Of a stretch of DNA of 64,000 nucleotides, positions 1-8,909 are shown piece by piece. The stretch is from Rhodanobacter sp. Soil772. GTDB taxonomy: Bacteria; Pseudomonadota; Gammaproteobacteria; Xanthomonadales; Rhodanobacteraceae. Location: the NCBI RefSeq assembly GCF_001428385.1, contig NZ_LMSK01000005.1, positions 44,299 to 108,298 of the forward strand. Reading direction: 5' to 3'. The notes below the pieces were generated by a model, which saw nothing but the letters and a program-made list of their open reading frames with translations, did not search any database and was not told the origin of the DNA. Each line of letters starts with the position of its first letter. Position 1 is the stretch's first letter. A program made the position numbers and the translations under genes.

Positions 1-1
1 C

Positions 2-2719
2 GCGAACTACGGCAACTACACGTTCGCGCAAGCGGCAGGCAACGCCGCCGCACTGACGGTGAACCCGGCCATCCTGACAATCACGGCCAACGACGCCAGC
101 AAGACCTACGGCGACACCCTCACGTTTGCGGGCAACGAGTTCACGGCCAGCGGCCTGCAGAACGGCGAAACCATCGGCGATGTCGCGCTCACCAGCGCCG
201 GTGCCGCGGCAACCGCCAGTGTCACCGGCGGCCCGTACACCATCACGTCGAACGCAGCCACCGGCGGTAGCTTCAGCGCGAGCAACTACGCCATCACTTA
301 CAAGGGTGGCAACCTCACGGTGGGTCAGGCCGCGCTGACGGTCACCGCCAATGACGACAGCAAGACCTACGACGGCCTCGCCTACGCGGGCGGCCACGGC
401 GTCACCTACAGCGGCTTCGTCAACGGCGAGACCGCCTCGGTGCTCGGCGGCACGCTGGGCTATGCCGGCGACTCGCAGGGCGCGATCGACGCGGGCAGCT
501 ACCTGCTGACCCCGGAGGGCCTGACCTCGGGCAACTACGCCATCACCTATGACAGCGGCACGCTGCTGGTGAACCTGGCAGCGTTGGTCGTCACCGCCAA
601 TGACGACAGCAAGACCTACAACGGTCTCGCTTACATGGGCGGCCACGGCGTCATCTACAGCGGCTTCGTCAACGGCGAGACCGCCTTGGTACTCGGCGGC
701 ACGCTGGCCTATACCGGCGACTCGCAGGGCGCCATCAACGCGGGCGGCTACACGATCACGCCCGACGGCCTCACCGCCGGCAACTACGCCATCACTTACA
801 GGGGTGGCAACCTCACGGTGGGTCAGGCCGCGCTGACGGTCACCGCCAATGACGACAGCAAGACCTACGACGGCCTCGTTTACACAGGCGGCCACGGCGT
901 CACCTACAGCGGCTTCGTCAACGGCGAGACCACCTCGGTACTCGGTGGCACGCTGGGCTATGCCGGCGATTCGCAGGGCGCGATCGACGCGGGCAGCTAC
1001 CTCCTGACCCCGGAGGGCCTGACCTCGGGCAACTACGCCATCACCTATGACAGCGGCGCGCTGCTGGTGAACCTGGCAGCGTTGGTCGTCACCGCCACCG
1101 ACGCCAGCAAGACCTACGACGGCCTCGCTTACACAGGCGGCCACGGCGTCAGCTACAGCGGCTTCGTCAACGGCGAGACCGCCGCCGTACTCGGTGGCAC
1201 GCTGGGCTACGTCGGCGACTCGCAGGGCGCCACCAACGCGGGCAGCTACCTCCTGACCCCGGAGGGCCTGACTTCGGGCAACTACGCCATCGATTACGAA
1301 GATGGCCGCCTCACGGTGGATCAGGCCGCGCTGACGGTCAGCACCCGTGACGTCAGCAAAACCTACGATGGCGGCCTGAGCGCGATCGGTACAGCGGTGG
1401 TGAGCGGCGGCACGTTGTTCGGCAACGACACCCTCAGCGGTGGCAGCTTCGCCTTCACCGACAAGCAGGTCGGCACCGGCAAGCATGTGACCGTCAACGG
1501 CGTCACCGTGAGCGACGGCAACAGCGGCGGCAACTATGCCGTCACCTACGTCGACAACACCGGCAGCATCATCACTGCGCTGGGCATCACCGTCGATGCC
1601 ACCGGCACCAACCGCGTCTACGACGGCACCACGGCCGATGCGGTGAACCTGGCCAGCACCGGCCTCCTCGTCGGTGACACGGTGCTCTTCAGCGGCATCG
1701 GTGCCTTCGGCGACAAGAACGTCGGTATCGCCAAGGCGGTCGGTGTCAGCAGCATCGTCGCCACGGGCGCCGACGCGAACAACTACAGCTTCAACACCTC
1801 CGCCCATACCACCGCCGACATCACCGCCAAGCCGATCACGATCGATGCGACCGGCGTGGACAAGGTCTACGACGGCAGCACGGCCGCAACGATTTCGGCG
1901 CTGGGCACGACCGGCCTGGTGGCGGGTGATGTAGTCACCTTCGGCAACACCGCGGCGGCCTTCGACGACAAGAATGCCGGCACCGGCAAGACCATCACCG
2001 TCAATGGCATTGCCGCCAGCGGCACCGACGCCGGCAACTACAGCTTCAGTACCAGCGCCAATACCACAGCCAACATCAGCCAGCTCGGCATCACCGTCGA
2101 TGCGACCGGAAGCAACAAGGTCTACGACGGCACCACGGTCGATGCGGTCACGTTGGCGAGCACCGGCGTGCTGTCCGGTGACACGGTGAACTTCACCGGC
2201 ACCGGTCATTTCGTCGACAAGAACGTGGGTGCCGGCAAGTCGGTGAGCGTGTCAGGCATCGTCGCCAGCGGCAGCGACGCCGGCAACTACAGCTACAACG
2301 CCGTTGCGGGCACGACCGCCGATATCGCCCCCGCCACCTTGACCTACCGCGCGAACACCGCTTCCTTCTGGACCGGACAGATTCCGGGCGATCTGGACGG
2401 TACCGTGACCGGCCTGGTGGGTGGCGACACGCTGGCCGAAGCCACCGCCGGCACGCTGGGATGGAACACGTCGGCCACTTCGGGCAGTCCGGCCGGGACG
2501 TACGCCATCGACGGCAGCGGTCTGTCTGCGCTCAACTACCTTTTTGCGCAGGCAGCTGGCAATGCCTCGGTGCTGCGCGTGGCCAATGGCAGCGCACCCG
2601 CCGCCGTGACCGCCATCGTGGCCGGGCTGCAACGGGATGACATGGCGCAGGACCGCGATGCGCCCACGCTCCATGCGCCGGATGTACGCGTTGTCGGTGG
2701 CGGGGTGCGTCTGCCGTGA
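2..2719 (+). CDS. Two-partner secretion exoprotein (TpsA, hemagglutinin-like), C-terminal part with MBG and YDG repeats
   Basis: The reading frame is open from base 2, so the gene begins left of the window and only the C-terminal ~905 residues are visible. They consist of repeats: MBG-type modules of about 83 residues (each with a TANDxSKTYDG-like start and a GNYAITY end), then YDG-type modules of similar size (ITVDATG..KVYDGTT ... DAGNYSF) from about base 1570 to 2330. A last module (LTYRANTASFWTGQIPGD) and a short polar tail follow. Such repeats form the surface-exposed stalk of filamentous-hemagglutinin-like exoproteins. The next gene, 44 bases downstream, is a TpsB transporter, which supports export by two-partner secretion. 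The N-terminal signal and TPS domain are outside the window. An adhesin or exopolysaccharide-binding role is inferred from the family, not shown here. Confidence 0.88.
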   Translation, partial: ANYGNYTFAQAAGNAAALTVNPAILTITANDASKTYGDTLTFAGNEFTASGLQNGETIGDVALTSAGAAATASVTGGPYTITSNAATGGSFSASNYAITYKGGNLTVGQAALTVTANDDSKTYDGLAYAGGHGVTYSGFVNGETASVLGGTLGYAGDSQGAIDAGSYLLTPEGLTSGNYAITYDSGTLLVNLAALVVTANDDSKTYNGLAYMGGHGVIYSGFVNGETALVLGGTLAYTGDSQGAINAGGYTITPDGLTAGNYAITYRGGNLTVGQAALTVTANDDSKTYDGLVYTGGHGVTYSGFVNGETTSVLGGTLGYAGDSQGAIDAGSYLLTPEGLTSGNYAITYDSGALLVNLAALVVTATDASKTYDGLAYTGGHGVSYSGFVNGETAAVLGGTLGYVGDSQGATNAGSYLLTPEGLTSGNYAIDYEDGRLTVDQAALTVSTRDVSKTYDGGLSAIGTAVVSGGTLFGNDTLSGGSFAFTDKQVGTGKHVTVNGVTVSDGNSGGNYAVTYVDNTGSIITALGITVDATGTNRVYDGTTADAVNLASTGLLVGDTVLFSGIGAFGDKNVGIAKAVGVSSIVATGADANNYSFNTSAHTTADITAKPITIDATGVDKVYDGSTAATISALGTTGLVAGDVVTFGNTAAAFDDKNAGTGKTITVNGIAASGTDAGNYSFSTSANTTANISQLGITVDATGSNKVYDGTTVDAVTLASTGVLSGDTVNFTGTGHFVDKNVGAGKSVSVSGIVASGSDAGNYSYNAVAGTTADIAPATLTYRANTASFWTGQIPGDLDGTVTGLVGGDTLAEATAGTLGWNTSATSGSPAGTYAIDGSGLSALNYLFAQAAGNASVLRVANGSAPAAVTAIVAGLQRDDMAQDRDAPTLHAPDVRVVGGGVRLP
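329..1324 (+). repeat. Four tandem 249-bp MBG repeat units
   Basis: Units start at 329, 578, 827 and 1076, exactly 249 bp (83 codons) apart, and are highly similar at DNA level. Units 1 and 3 share the linker starting GCCGCGCTGACGGTC, and units 2 and 4 share GCAGCGTTGGTCGTC. The array therefore looks like a duplicated 498-bp pair. A fifth, diverged start follows at 1325. It is coding repeat structure, not CRISPR. Confidence 0.9.
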
Positions 2720-2763
2720 AGCTTTCCCGCTACCTGCCATCCACCCATCATAGGGATCGCTGC

Positions 2764-4446
2764 ATGTCCGTGTCCTCTTGCCTCCGCCTCTCGCCGCTGG
2801 CGTTGGCCTTGCTCGCCCTGCCGCTGGCCACGCCGGCACAGACGATCCCCAACAGCGGCCAGATCCTGCAGCAGGTGCAGCCGGCGCCATCGGAGAAGCC
2901 GCAGGCCGAACCGGGTCTGGTGATCGAATCGCCGGCTTCGTCCACGACCGCCGACAGCACGCCGTTCGCGGTGGCGCGCCTGCAGATCGACGGCAATGGC
3001 GCGTTCGACACTGCCACGCTGCATGCGCTGGTTGCCGACGGCGAGGGGCGCAGCTTGACCCTGACCGGGCTCAACGCGTTGGCGCAGCGCATCACCGATT
3101 ACTACCGCGCACACGGTTATCCGCTGGCGCGCGCGCTGGTGCCAGCGCAGACGCTGAGCAACGGCACGGTGCACATCACCGTGGTCGAGGCGCGTTACGA
3201 CCAGGTGCAACTGGATAACCGCAGCCGCGTCGGCGACGGTCTGTTGCGCGCCACGCTGGCGCCGCTGCAGGCGGGTCAACCGGTGACCCAATCGGCGCTG
3301 GATCGCAGCCTGCTGCTGCTCGGCGAACTGCCTGGCGTGTCGCCTCACGCCACGCTCAGCCCCGGTACCGACGCCGGCACTTCGACCCTGGGCGTGATGG
3401 CCGATGTGGCCCCGGCGCTGCAGGGCAACCTGCTCGTGGACGATGCCGGCAGCCGCTACACCGGCCGTTTGCGCGTGGGCGCCAATCTCGATATCAACAA
3501 TCCGCTGCATCACGGCGACCAGCTCAACCTCAGCGCACTCACCGCCGGTCACGGCATGCGCTATGGGCGGCTGGGCTATCAATACACGTTGAACGGGCAG
3601 GGCACCCGGCTGGGCGCGGCGTATTCGGCGCTGACCTATGCATTGGGCGGACCGCTCGACGCGCTGGACGCGCACGGCGCGGCGCGGGTGGCCAGCGCAT
3701 GGCTGACGCAACCGCTGGTGCGCACGCGCGGCAGCCGTCTGGACGTCCGTTTGCAATTCGACCGCAAGCAACTGCGCGACCGCATCGACACCACCGCGCT
3801 GCGCAACGATCGCCACAGCAACCATTGGGCCGCCGAGGCCTACGGTCAGCACAGCGACGATCTGGCCGGCGGCGGTCTCACCAACGCCAGCCTCAGCCTC
3901 GGCCACGGCCAGCTCGGGTTCGATCGCGGCGCGGCCGCGGCGGCCGCCGCGGATGCCGCCACCGCGCGCACCCAGGGCAGCTACACCCACTGGAACGCCA
4001 GCCTCGCGCGACTGCAGTCGCTCGGTTCCAGCACCCGTCTGTACGCCAGCGTCAGCGGCCAGCACAGCAACCGCAATCTCGATTCGTCCGAGCAGTTCCT
4101 GCTCGGCGGCCCGAACAGCGTGCGCGGTTACGACGTCGCCAGCGTGGCCGGCGCCAGCGGCTGGCTGGGCACGCTGGAGTTGCGCCACGACCTCGACTGG
4201 GGTTGCGCCGGCCACTGCGAAGGCAGCGTGTTTGCCGACCACGGCAGCTTGCGCATCAACGCCGATTCGTGGACCAGCGGCCCCAACCGCGCCCACCTGA
4301 GCAGTGCCGGCGTGGGCTTCAACTGGGTTGGCACCCGCCAATGGCAAGCGCAGGTGCAACTGGCCGTGCCAATGGGCGCCGCACCGGCATTACTCGGCAA
4401 GCGCAGCTCGGCGCGGGTGTGGTTGCAGGTGCTCAAGGGATTCTGA
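2764..4446 (+). CDS. TpsB outer-membrane transporter (ShlB/FhaC/HecB family)
   Basis: This is the outer-membrane pore of a two-partner secretion pair, exporting the TpsA protein encoded just upstream. The ATG at 2764 is chosen over an in-frame GTG at 2716 that overlaps the tpsA stop, because it starts a clean signal peptide (MSVSSCLRLSPLALALLALP, processed near ATPAQ). A Pro/Gln-rich linker helix follows, then a POTRA region (about residues 60-190, AVARLQIDGNGAFD ... TVHITVVEARYDQVQL) and the 16-strand barrel. The FhaC signature VRGY is present in LLGGPNSVRGYD. The protein ends in Phe (VLKGF), as usual for outer-membrane barrels. Its 560 residues are normal for the family. It lies in the same transcription unit as tpsA. 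Confidence 0.93.
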   Translation: MSVSSCLRLSPLALALLALPLATPAQTIPNSGQILQQVQPAPSEKPQAEPGLVIESPASSTTADSTPFAVARLQIDGNGAFDTATLHALVADGEGRSLTLTGLNALAQRITDYYRAHGYPLARALVPAQTLSNGTVHITVVEARYDQVQLDNRSRVGDGLLRATLAPLQAGQPVTQSALDRSLLLLGELPGVSPHATLSPGTDAGTSTLGVMADVAPALQGNLLVDDAGSRYTGRLRVGANLDINNPLHHGDQLNLSALTAGHGMRYGRLGYQYTLNGQGTRLGAAYSALTYALGGPLDALDAHGAARVASAWLTQPLVRTRGSRLDVRLQFDRKQLRDRIDTTALRNDRHSNHWAAEAYGQHSDDLAGGGLTNASLSLGHGQLGFDRGAAAAAAADAATARTQGSYTHWNASLARLQSLGSSTRLYASVSGQHSNRNLDSSEQFLLGGPNSVRGYDVASVAGASGWLGTLELRHDLDWGCAGHCEGSVFADHGSLRINADSWTSGPNRAHLSSAGVGFNWVGTRQWQAQVQLAVPMGAAPALLGKRSSARVWLQVLKGF

Positions 4447-4569
4447 GCCCCGCGCTGAGACATCGGTGGCGCTCTGGAGAGGGCTTGCGCCGATCGCGGC
4501 GTCGCCACCGCGGCAGGCTACGAGAAGGTGCCTACGGTTCCCGCACGACGTCGAATGACCTTCACCGGG

Positions 4570-5943
4570 TTATTGAACGCCGGCGGTTGTCGATGACGAG
4601 GTCATGCGTGCTCGATCGACGTGTCCGATATCGATGGGTTCTCTTTGAAAAGCCAGGGTCCGCACGATCAGCAAGGCCAGGAGCGGGATGGCGATCGCGT
4701 AAACGTATTGCGTCCGCGATACGCCGATGCCGAACGGGAACCAGATGCCCGGCACGCCGATCGTATCGAGCAGCTCGGCGCCGAATAGCCCGGCCATGAT
4801 CGAAGCCAGCGTGACAAGCGCCAGGATTTGCATCGGGCCGTTGCGGACCATGCGCGCGCCGATCACCACGAACAGTGCGATCGCCCCAAGCCGGCTACCG
4901 CTTGTCACGCTGGCCGAATGGGTCACGGCGCCGATGATCCCGGCGACCGCCAGCGCGACAGCCGACACGTCGATGCTCCGCCATGGACGCAGGCACCAGC
5001 GGTTCCAGGCCAACAGCCAGGCGGCCATCGTCGGCGCCCATATCACCGACGCCAGCCACGCATAGGTAGCCAGATCCAGCAGGTCGGTCCATGCGACGAT
5101 CGCATTGTTGAGGCGCCTGGCTGCCGTAAGCGCAAGCGCGATGCTGGCAAAGACCAGGAAGCCCTTGCGGCTGCTGCGGGACCGGTAGCCAAGCGCCAGG
5201 CCGATGAGCGCCAGCATGGCGATCGGCTCGACCGCATCGACGATGTAACCGGCGATGGTTCGCTTCCATTGCACGCGGTGAAGCGCAGCGCCTATCGGCT
5301 GCGGCGCCAGTATCGGCGCGCTGTGCATGCCGCCGCCGTCCGCGCTGGCCCCGGAAACGGGAAGCATGTAGGTACGGACAGCGAGCACGCCACGGGTGCC
5401 TGCCGCATCGGCGGGAAGGGCGAACCGCAGCGGCCGCGTGCCGACGACGTGCGGGGCCGGGCCGAGCCTGCCCGACCCGCCTAGCCGTTGGCCGTTCCAA
5501 TACAGTTCGTAGCCGTTCTCGACGAGGGTTGGCCCGAGGATGTCCCATGACGCTCGCCCAGCCGGCACGGTCACCTCGCGCCGGTACCAGGCGTAGCCGT
5601 GATAGCCGGGATGACCGTGCGCCATCCACCCGGCCACGTAATCGGGCAGGCCCACGTCGCCGTCGTGGCTGCCCGGCAAGGCGGTCATGTCGATCGTCTC
5701 CCAGTCGGTATCGTCCGTATTGGCGTCCGCCCAGCGTGGGTCATCGCCGGTATGGAATCGCCAGGAGCCATCGAGCAGGGTGGCGGCGGCGCGCAGCGTC
5801 GGCGGATCGGCGCGGCCACCGCTTGCCAGGTCGGCGATCACGATGGTCAATGCCATCAGCGTCGCCATGACGATGCCGGCAATCAGTTTGCGCTGTGTCG
5901 CATCGATCGATGGCGTCATCGAAGACATCCATTTGGGCATCAT
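4570..5943 (-). CDS. Membrane protein with periplasmic beta-sandwich domain and 7-8 TM helices (7TMR-DISM-like), no output domain
   Basis: The 457-residue protein has an N-terminal TM helix (AGIVMATLMALTIVIADLA). A periplasmic region of about 180 residues follows and resembles the sugar-binding sandwich of GH2 enzymes (DGSWRFHTGDDPRW, AWYRREVTVPAG, YELYWNGQRLG). Then comes a block of about seven hydrophobic helices to near the C-terminus. This arrangement is known from membrane sensors that normally end in a GGDEF or histidine kinase domain. Here the protein stops about 30 residues after the last helix, so no catalytic output is encoded. It may be a ligand-sensing module acting through a partner, or a truncated sensor. 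It is divergent from the PH-domain gene on its right. Function is inferred only from architecture. Confidence 0.7.
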   Translation of the reverse strand: MMPKWMSSMTPSIDATQRKLIAGIVMATLMALTIVIADLASGGRADPPTLRAAATLLDGSWRFHTGDDPRWADANTDDTDWETIDMTALPGSHDGDVGLPDYVAGWMAHGHPGYHGYAWYRREVTVPAGRASWDILGPTLVENGYELYWNGQRLGGSGRLGPAPHVVGTRPLRFALPADAAGTRGVLAVRTYMLPVSGASADGGGMHSAPILAPQPIGAALHRVQWKRTIAGYIVDAVEPIAMLALIGLALGYRSRSSRKGFLVFASIALALTAARRLNNAIVAWTDLLDLATYAWLASVIWAPTMAAWLLAWNRWCLRPWRSIDVSAVALAVAGIIGAVTHSASVTSGSRLGAIALFVVIGARMVRNGPMQILALVTLASIMAGLFGAELLDTIGVPGIWFPFGIGVSRTQYVYAIAIPLLALLIVRTLAFQREPIDIGHVDRARMTSSSTTAGVQ

Positions 5944-6061
5944 GCAATGATCTCGTCATCTTTTTGGCCATGATCGGCCTTCTTGGAAGTGTCCGCGTTA
6001 ACGGGGGTGGAACCCGGCCAGTTTCATTTAACCGCGATCTGCATTTCATCGAGGAACAGGG

Positions 6062-6643
6062 ATGACGTTTGAAGTCGATCAGAAGCTCCGGCCAGAACTG
6101 GCGCGGGACGAACGCCTGCTGTGGAGTGGCATGCCAGGACAAGGTCTGCGATGGCGTGCCGGCGACTGGTTCACCGTGCCCTTCACGTTATTCTGGCTGT
6201 ACATGGTGGTGTTCGGCACGTCCCGGCACGGTTTCCAGGCAGACCAACCACCGCTGTATTTGCGGCCGGAAGGCATCCCCTTCGTGCTCGTCGGTGTCTA
6301 CATGCTCGTGGGGCGATTCCTCGTGGACTGGTACCAGCGGACGCGCACGTACTACGGCCTCACCGATCAGCGCGTTCTCATTCTCGGCGGCCTGTTCAAT
6401 CGGCAAGTCAAAAGCCTGACGCTGGCGACTCTCAGCGACATCACCTTCGATGTGCGATCCAACGGAAGCGGCACCATCACCTTCGGGCCTGGTGCATCGA
6501 CGTCTTCATGGTTTGGTCGCAGTTCCTGGAGGGGTACGAACAACCAGCAGGCGCCAGCCTTCGACATGATCCAGGACGTGCGCAGGGTCTACGCGATGAC
6601 CCGGGAAGCGCAGCAGTCGAACCGGTCGCGCACAATGGCGTGA
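6062..6643 (+). CDS. PH-domain-containing membrane protein
   Basis: A protein of 193 residues with two hydrophobic helices (around 40-58 and 75-95) followed by a bacterial PH-like segment (TYYGLTDQRVLILGGLFNRQ ... SLTLATLSDITFDVR). The TxxRVLIxxG...V.S..L..I pattern is typical of bPH2/YdbS-like membrane proteins. A good ribosome site (GAGGAAC) sits 7 bases before the ATG. The product is probably an inner-membrane protein with the PH domain in the cytoplasm. Its role is unknown. A methyltransferase gene follows 22 bases downstream in the same direction. Confidence 0.8.
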   Translation: MTFEVDQKLRPELARDERLLWSGMPGQGLRWRAGDWFTVPFTLFWLYMVVFGTSRHGFQADQPPLYLRPEGIPFVLVGVYMLVGRFLVDWYQRTRTYYGLTDQRVLILGGLFNRQVKSLTLATLSDITFDVRSNGSGTITFGPGASTSSWFGRSSWRGTNNQQAPAFDMIQDVRRVYAMTREAQQSNRSRTMA

Positions 6644-6665
6644 CGAAAGAAATACGGGGTGAGCC

Positions 6666-7490
6666 ATGAGTGGTCGTGATGCCGACGCGGTGTTTGTGGG
6701 TTCCGTCCCGGAACTCTACGACACGTACATGGTGCCGCTGATCTTTGCGCCGTACGCGGCGGATCTGGCGAGCCGGTTGCGACCGAGGCCGCTTTCCCGG
6801 CTGCTGGAAATCGCCGCCGGTACCGGCGTGGCAACGCGTGCCATGGCAGCGGCGCTGCCGGAAAGCTGCGCGATCGTCGCCACCGATTTGAATCAGGCGA
6901 TGCTCGATCATGCCTGCGCCGTGGGAACCCCTCGCGCCGTCGAATGGCGCCAGGCCGACGCGCTGCGGCTGCCCTTCCAGGACGCGACGTTCGACGCCGT
7001 GGTGTGCCAGTTCGGCGCGATGTTCTTCCCGGACAAGTCCAGGGCGTTCGCCGAGGCGCGTCGGGTGCTCGGGAAAGGCGGCGTGTTCATTTTCAGCGTG
7101 TGGGACCGGATCGGGGAAAACGAATTCGCCGACGTCGTCACCACCGCGCTGGCATCCGTCTTTCCGTCGGATCCGCCGCGCTTCATGGCCCGCACGCCCC
7201 ACGGTTATCACGATCGCGAGCAGATCGCGCGGGATCTGGCCAAAGGCGGTTTCACCCGCGCGCCGCGGATCGACACCGTCGCGGCGCGCAGCCGCGCAGA
7301 GTCTCCCCTTGCCGCCGCCATGGCTTACTGTCAGGGCACCCCGCTGAGGAACGAGATCGAGACCCGCGATGCCACCCGGCTCGGTGAAGCCACCGAGGTC
7401 GCCGCGGAAGCGATCGCCAGGCGATTCGGGCGGGGCAGGGTCGACGGCAAGATCCAGGCGCACGTTGTCACCGTTGAAGCTGACGACTGA
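6666..7490 (+). CDS. Class I SAM-dependent methyltransferase
   Basis: This is a predicted soluble enzyme transferring a methyl group from S-adenosylmethionine. Its 274 residues show the Rossmann motif I (LLEIAAGTGVATRAM, residues ~43-57), the acidic motif II (IVATDLNQAMLDHA), motif III with W..ADALRLPF and motif IV (DATFDAVVCQFGAMFF). This order is typical of the Methyltransf_11/25 group (UbiE-like). The substrate cannot be told from sequence. The ATG follows a GGGGTGAG ribosome site and lies 22 bases after the PH-domain gene, with which it may be co-transcribed. Confidence 0.88.
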   Translation: MSGRDADAVFVGSVPELYDTYMVPLIFAPYAADLASRLRPRPLSRLLEIAAGTGVATRAMAAALPESCAIVATDLNQAMLDHACAVGTPRAVEWRQADALRLPFQDATFDAVVCQFGAMFFPDKSRAFAEARRVLGKGGVFIFSVWDRIGENEFADVVTTALASVFPSDPPRFMARTPHGYHDREQIARDLAKGGFTRAPRIDTVAARSRAESPLAAAMAYCQGTPLRNEIETRDATRLGEATEVAAEAIARRFGRGRVDGKIQAHVVTVEADD

Positions 7491-7663
7491 CAGGCAAGCA
7501 TGGCGGCCAGCTGGCCGGGTCCGAAAACATGCCAGTGACAATGGCTGCGGCTGGAGATGCCGGACACGGCCCTGCCGTTGCGAACGGACTGATCCGGCGC
7601 CCGCGAAAGGACTAGACTGGCCTCGGCAAACGTTCCCGCCCTCACGGCGTGGAGGGTTTCGGC

Positions 7664-8761
7664 ATGGTGACCTGGGCGTACGCGGCAATCCTGGCATGGT
7701 CTGTTGCCGTGCCTGCACCGGTCGCGTCGGTTGCGCCGGCCCCCTCGATGGCGCCGGTCTCCTCGGTCACGCCAGTCACGCCGGCCGTGTTGCCGATACC
7801 GCGACCGGAGCAGGTCATGGCGGTGCCGCCGGAGTTGCGTGCGCAGCTGCAGCAGCAGGTCATCGACGCCGGCGGTTCCGGACGGTCGCGACTGGAACGG
7901 CTGGTGGGTTTCCTGTTCCAGAAGCCGGGCCTGGGCATGGAGTATTCGGCCGACGCCACGTCGACCGTCGAACAGGCCTACCGCACACGCAAGGCCAACT
8001 GCCTGACCTTCACCCTGCTGACCGTGGTGCTGGCGCGCGAGTCCGGCTTGCAGGCCTACGGGCAGGAGCTTGACGACATCGTGGCTTGGCGCGTGGGCGA
8101 CGACATCATCTACCGGTTCAACCACGTCAACGCGGGAATCGCCATCGGTCGCTCGCGCCTCACGGTGGATGTGGCGCGGGATCTGGTGACGGCGCGCAAT
8201 CCGCCCCAGCCGATTTCCGACCAGCGTCTGCTGGCGCTCTACTACAACAACCGCGCCGCCGAGCTGCTTGTCGGTGCCTCGCCCGCGGCGGCCATTCCGT
8301 ACATGGCCATGGCGTTGCAGCTGGCCCCGCGCTATGCGAGTGCCTGGGCCAATGCCGGCGTGCTGCACCTGCGCCTGGGCGACCCGCGGGCGGCCGAACG
8401 CGATTACCTGAAGGCGCTGGCGCTCGATCCGGCCAACGCGGGTGCGCTGGTCAACATGGTGGCGCTGTACCGGTACAACGGCGACGAGGCGCGCCGCGCC
8501 ATCTATGCGCGGCGTCTCGAGAAGGTCCAGGTGAAAGACCCCTACTTCCAGTTCCTGCAGGCCGAGGACGATGAGAAGCGGGGCGATTACGCGGGCGCCG
8601 TGCAGCACTACCGGCAGGCCATCCGCCTTTACGACGGCGACTCGCGTTTCTACTTCGGACTGGCCCGCGCTTACCAGCAACTGGGCGAGGAACGCCACGC
8701 ACGCCGAGCCATGAGTCGTGCCGCCGCGCTCAGTCGCAGCGGCGCCGGGGAAAGAAACTAG
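7664..8761 (+). CDS. Exported transglutaminase-like/TPR protein
   Basis: The 365-residue protein has a hydrophobic N-terminus (WAYAAILAWSVAVPAPVAS) fitting a signal peptide or anchor, followed by an Ala/Pro/Val linker. A transglutaminase-like segment (about 95-200) holds the Cys of KANCLTFTLL and the later His of FNHVNAG, the likely catalytic pair. The C-terminal half (about 200-360) is at least four TPR repeats (YYNNRAAELL, YASAWANAGVLHLRLGD, YLKALALDPANAGAL, YFGLARAYQQLGE). ATG 7664 is preferred to GTG 7649 because it places the signal sequence at the N-terminus. The family is conserved in related gammaproteobacteria, with a likely periplasmic role in protein complexes or peptide handling. 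The exact function is unknown. Confidence 0.75.
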   Translation: MVTWAYAAILAWSVAVPAPVASVAPAPSMAPVSSVTPVTPAVLPIPRPEQVMAVPPELRAQLQQQVIDAGGSGRSRLERLVGFLFQKPGLGMEYSADATSTVEQAYRTRKANCLTFTLLTVVLARESGLQAYGQELDDIVAWRVGDDIIYRFNHVNAGIAIGRSRLTVDVARDLVTARNPPQPISDQRLLALYYNNRAAELLVGASPAAAIPYMAMALQLAPRYASAWANAGVLHLRLGDPRAAERDYLKALALDPANAGALVNMVALYRYNGDEARRAIYARRLEKVQVKDPYFQFLQAEDDEKRGDYAGAVQHYRQAIRLYDGDSRFYFGLARAYQQLGEERHARRAMSRAAALSRSGAGERN

Positions 8762-8909
8762 GGTCGAGCTGAAGTTCAGAGTGTGCTTTTCGAGCGGGCC
8801 AGGCGAGTCGGAGGAACCAACCGGGCCACCTCAGCGCCACTTGCTTGTGTGCAGCAGGCTCCTGCGTTGGGGCAGGCCACCGCACGCTGGATCGGCGCCC
8901 CGTTCGTTT

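Noticed and set aside
329..1324. Regular repeats that could suggest CRISPR
   Set aside because: The 249-bp period lies within a continuous reading frame coding MBG protein repeats, with no spacers.
2536..4359. 607-codon open frame on the minus strand
   Set aside because: It is antisense to the TpsB gene and has GC-driven low-complexity residues without motifs, a shadow frame in high-GC DNA.
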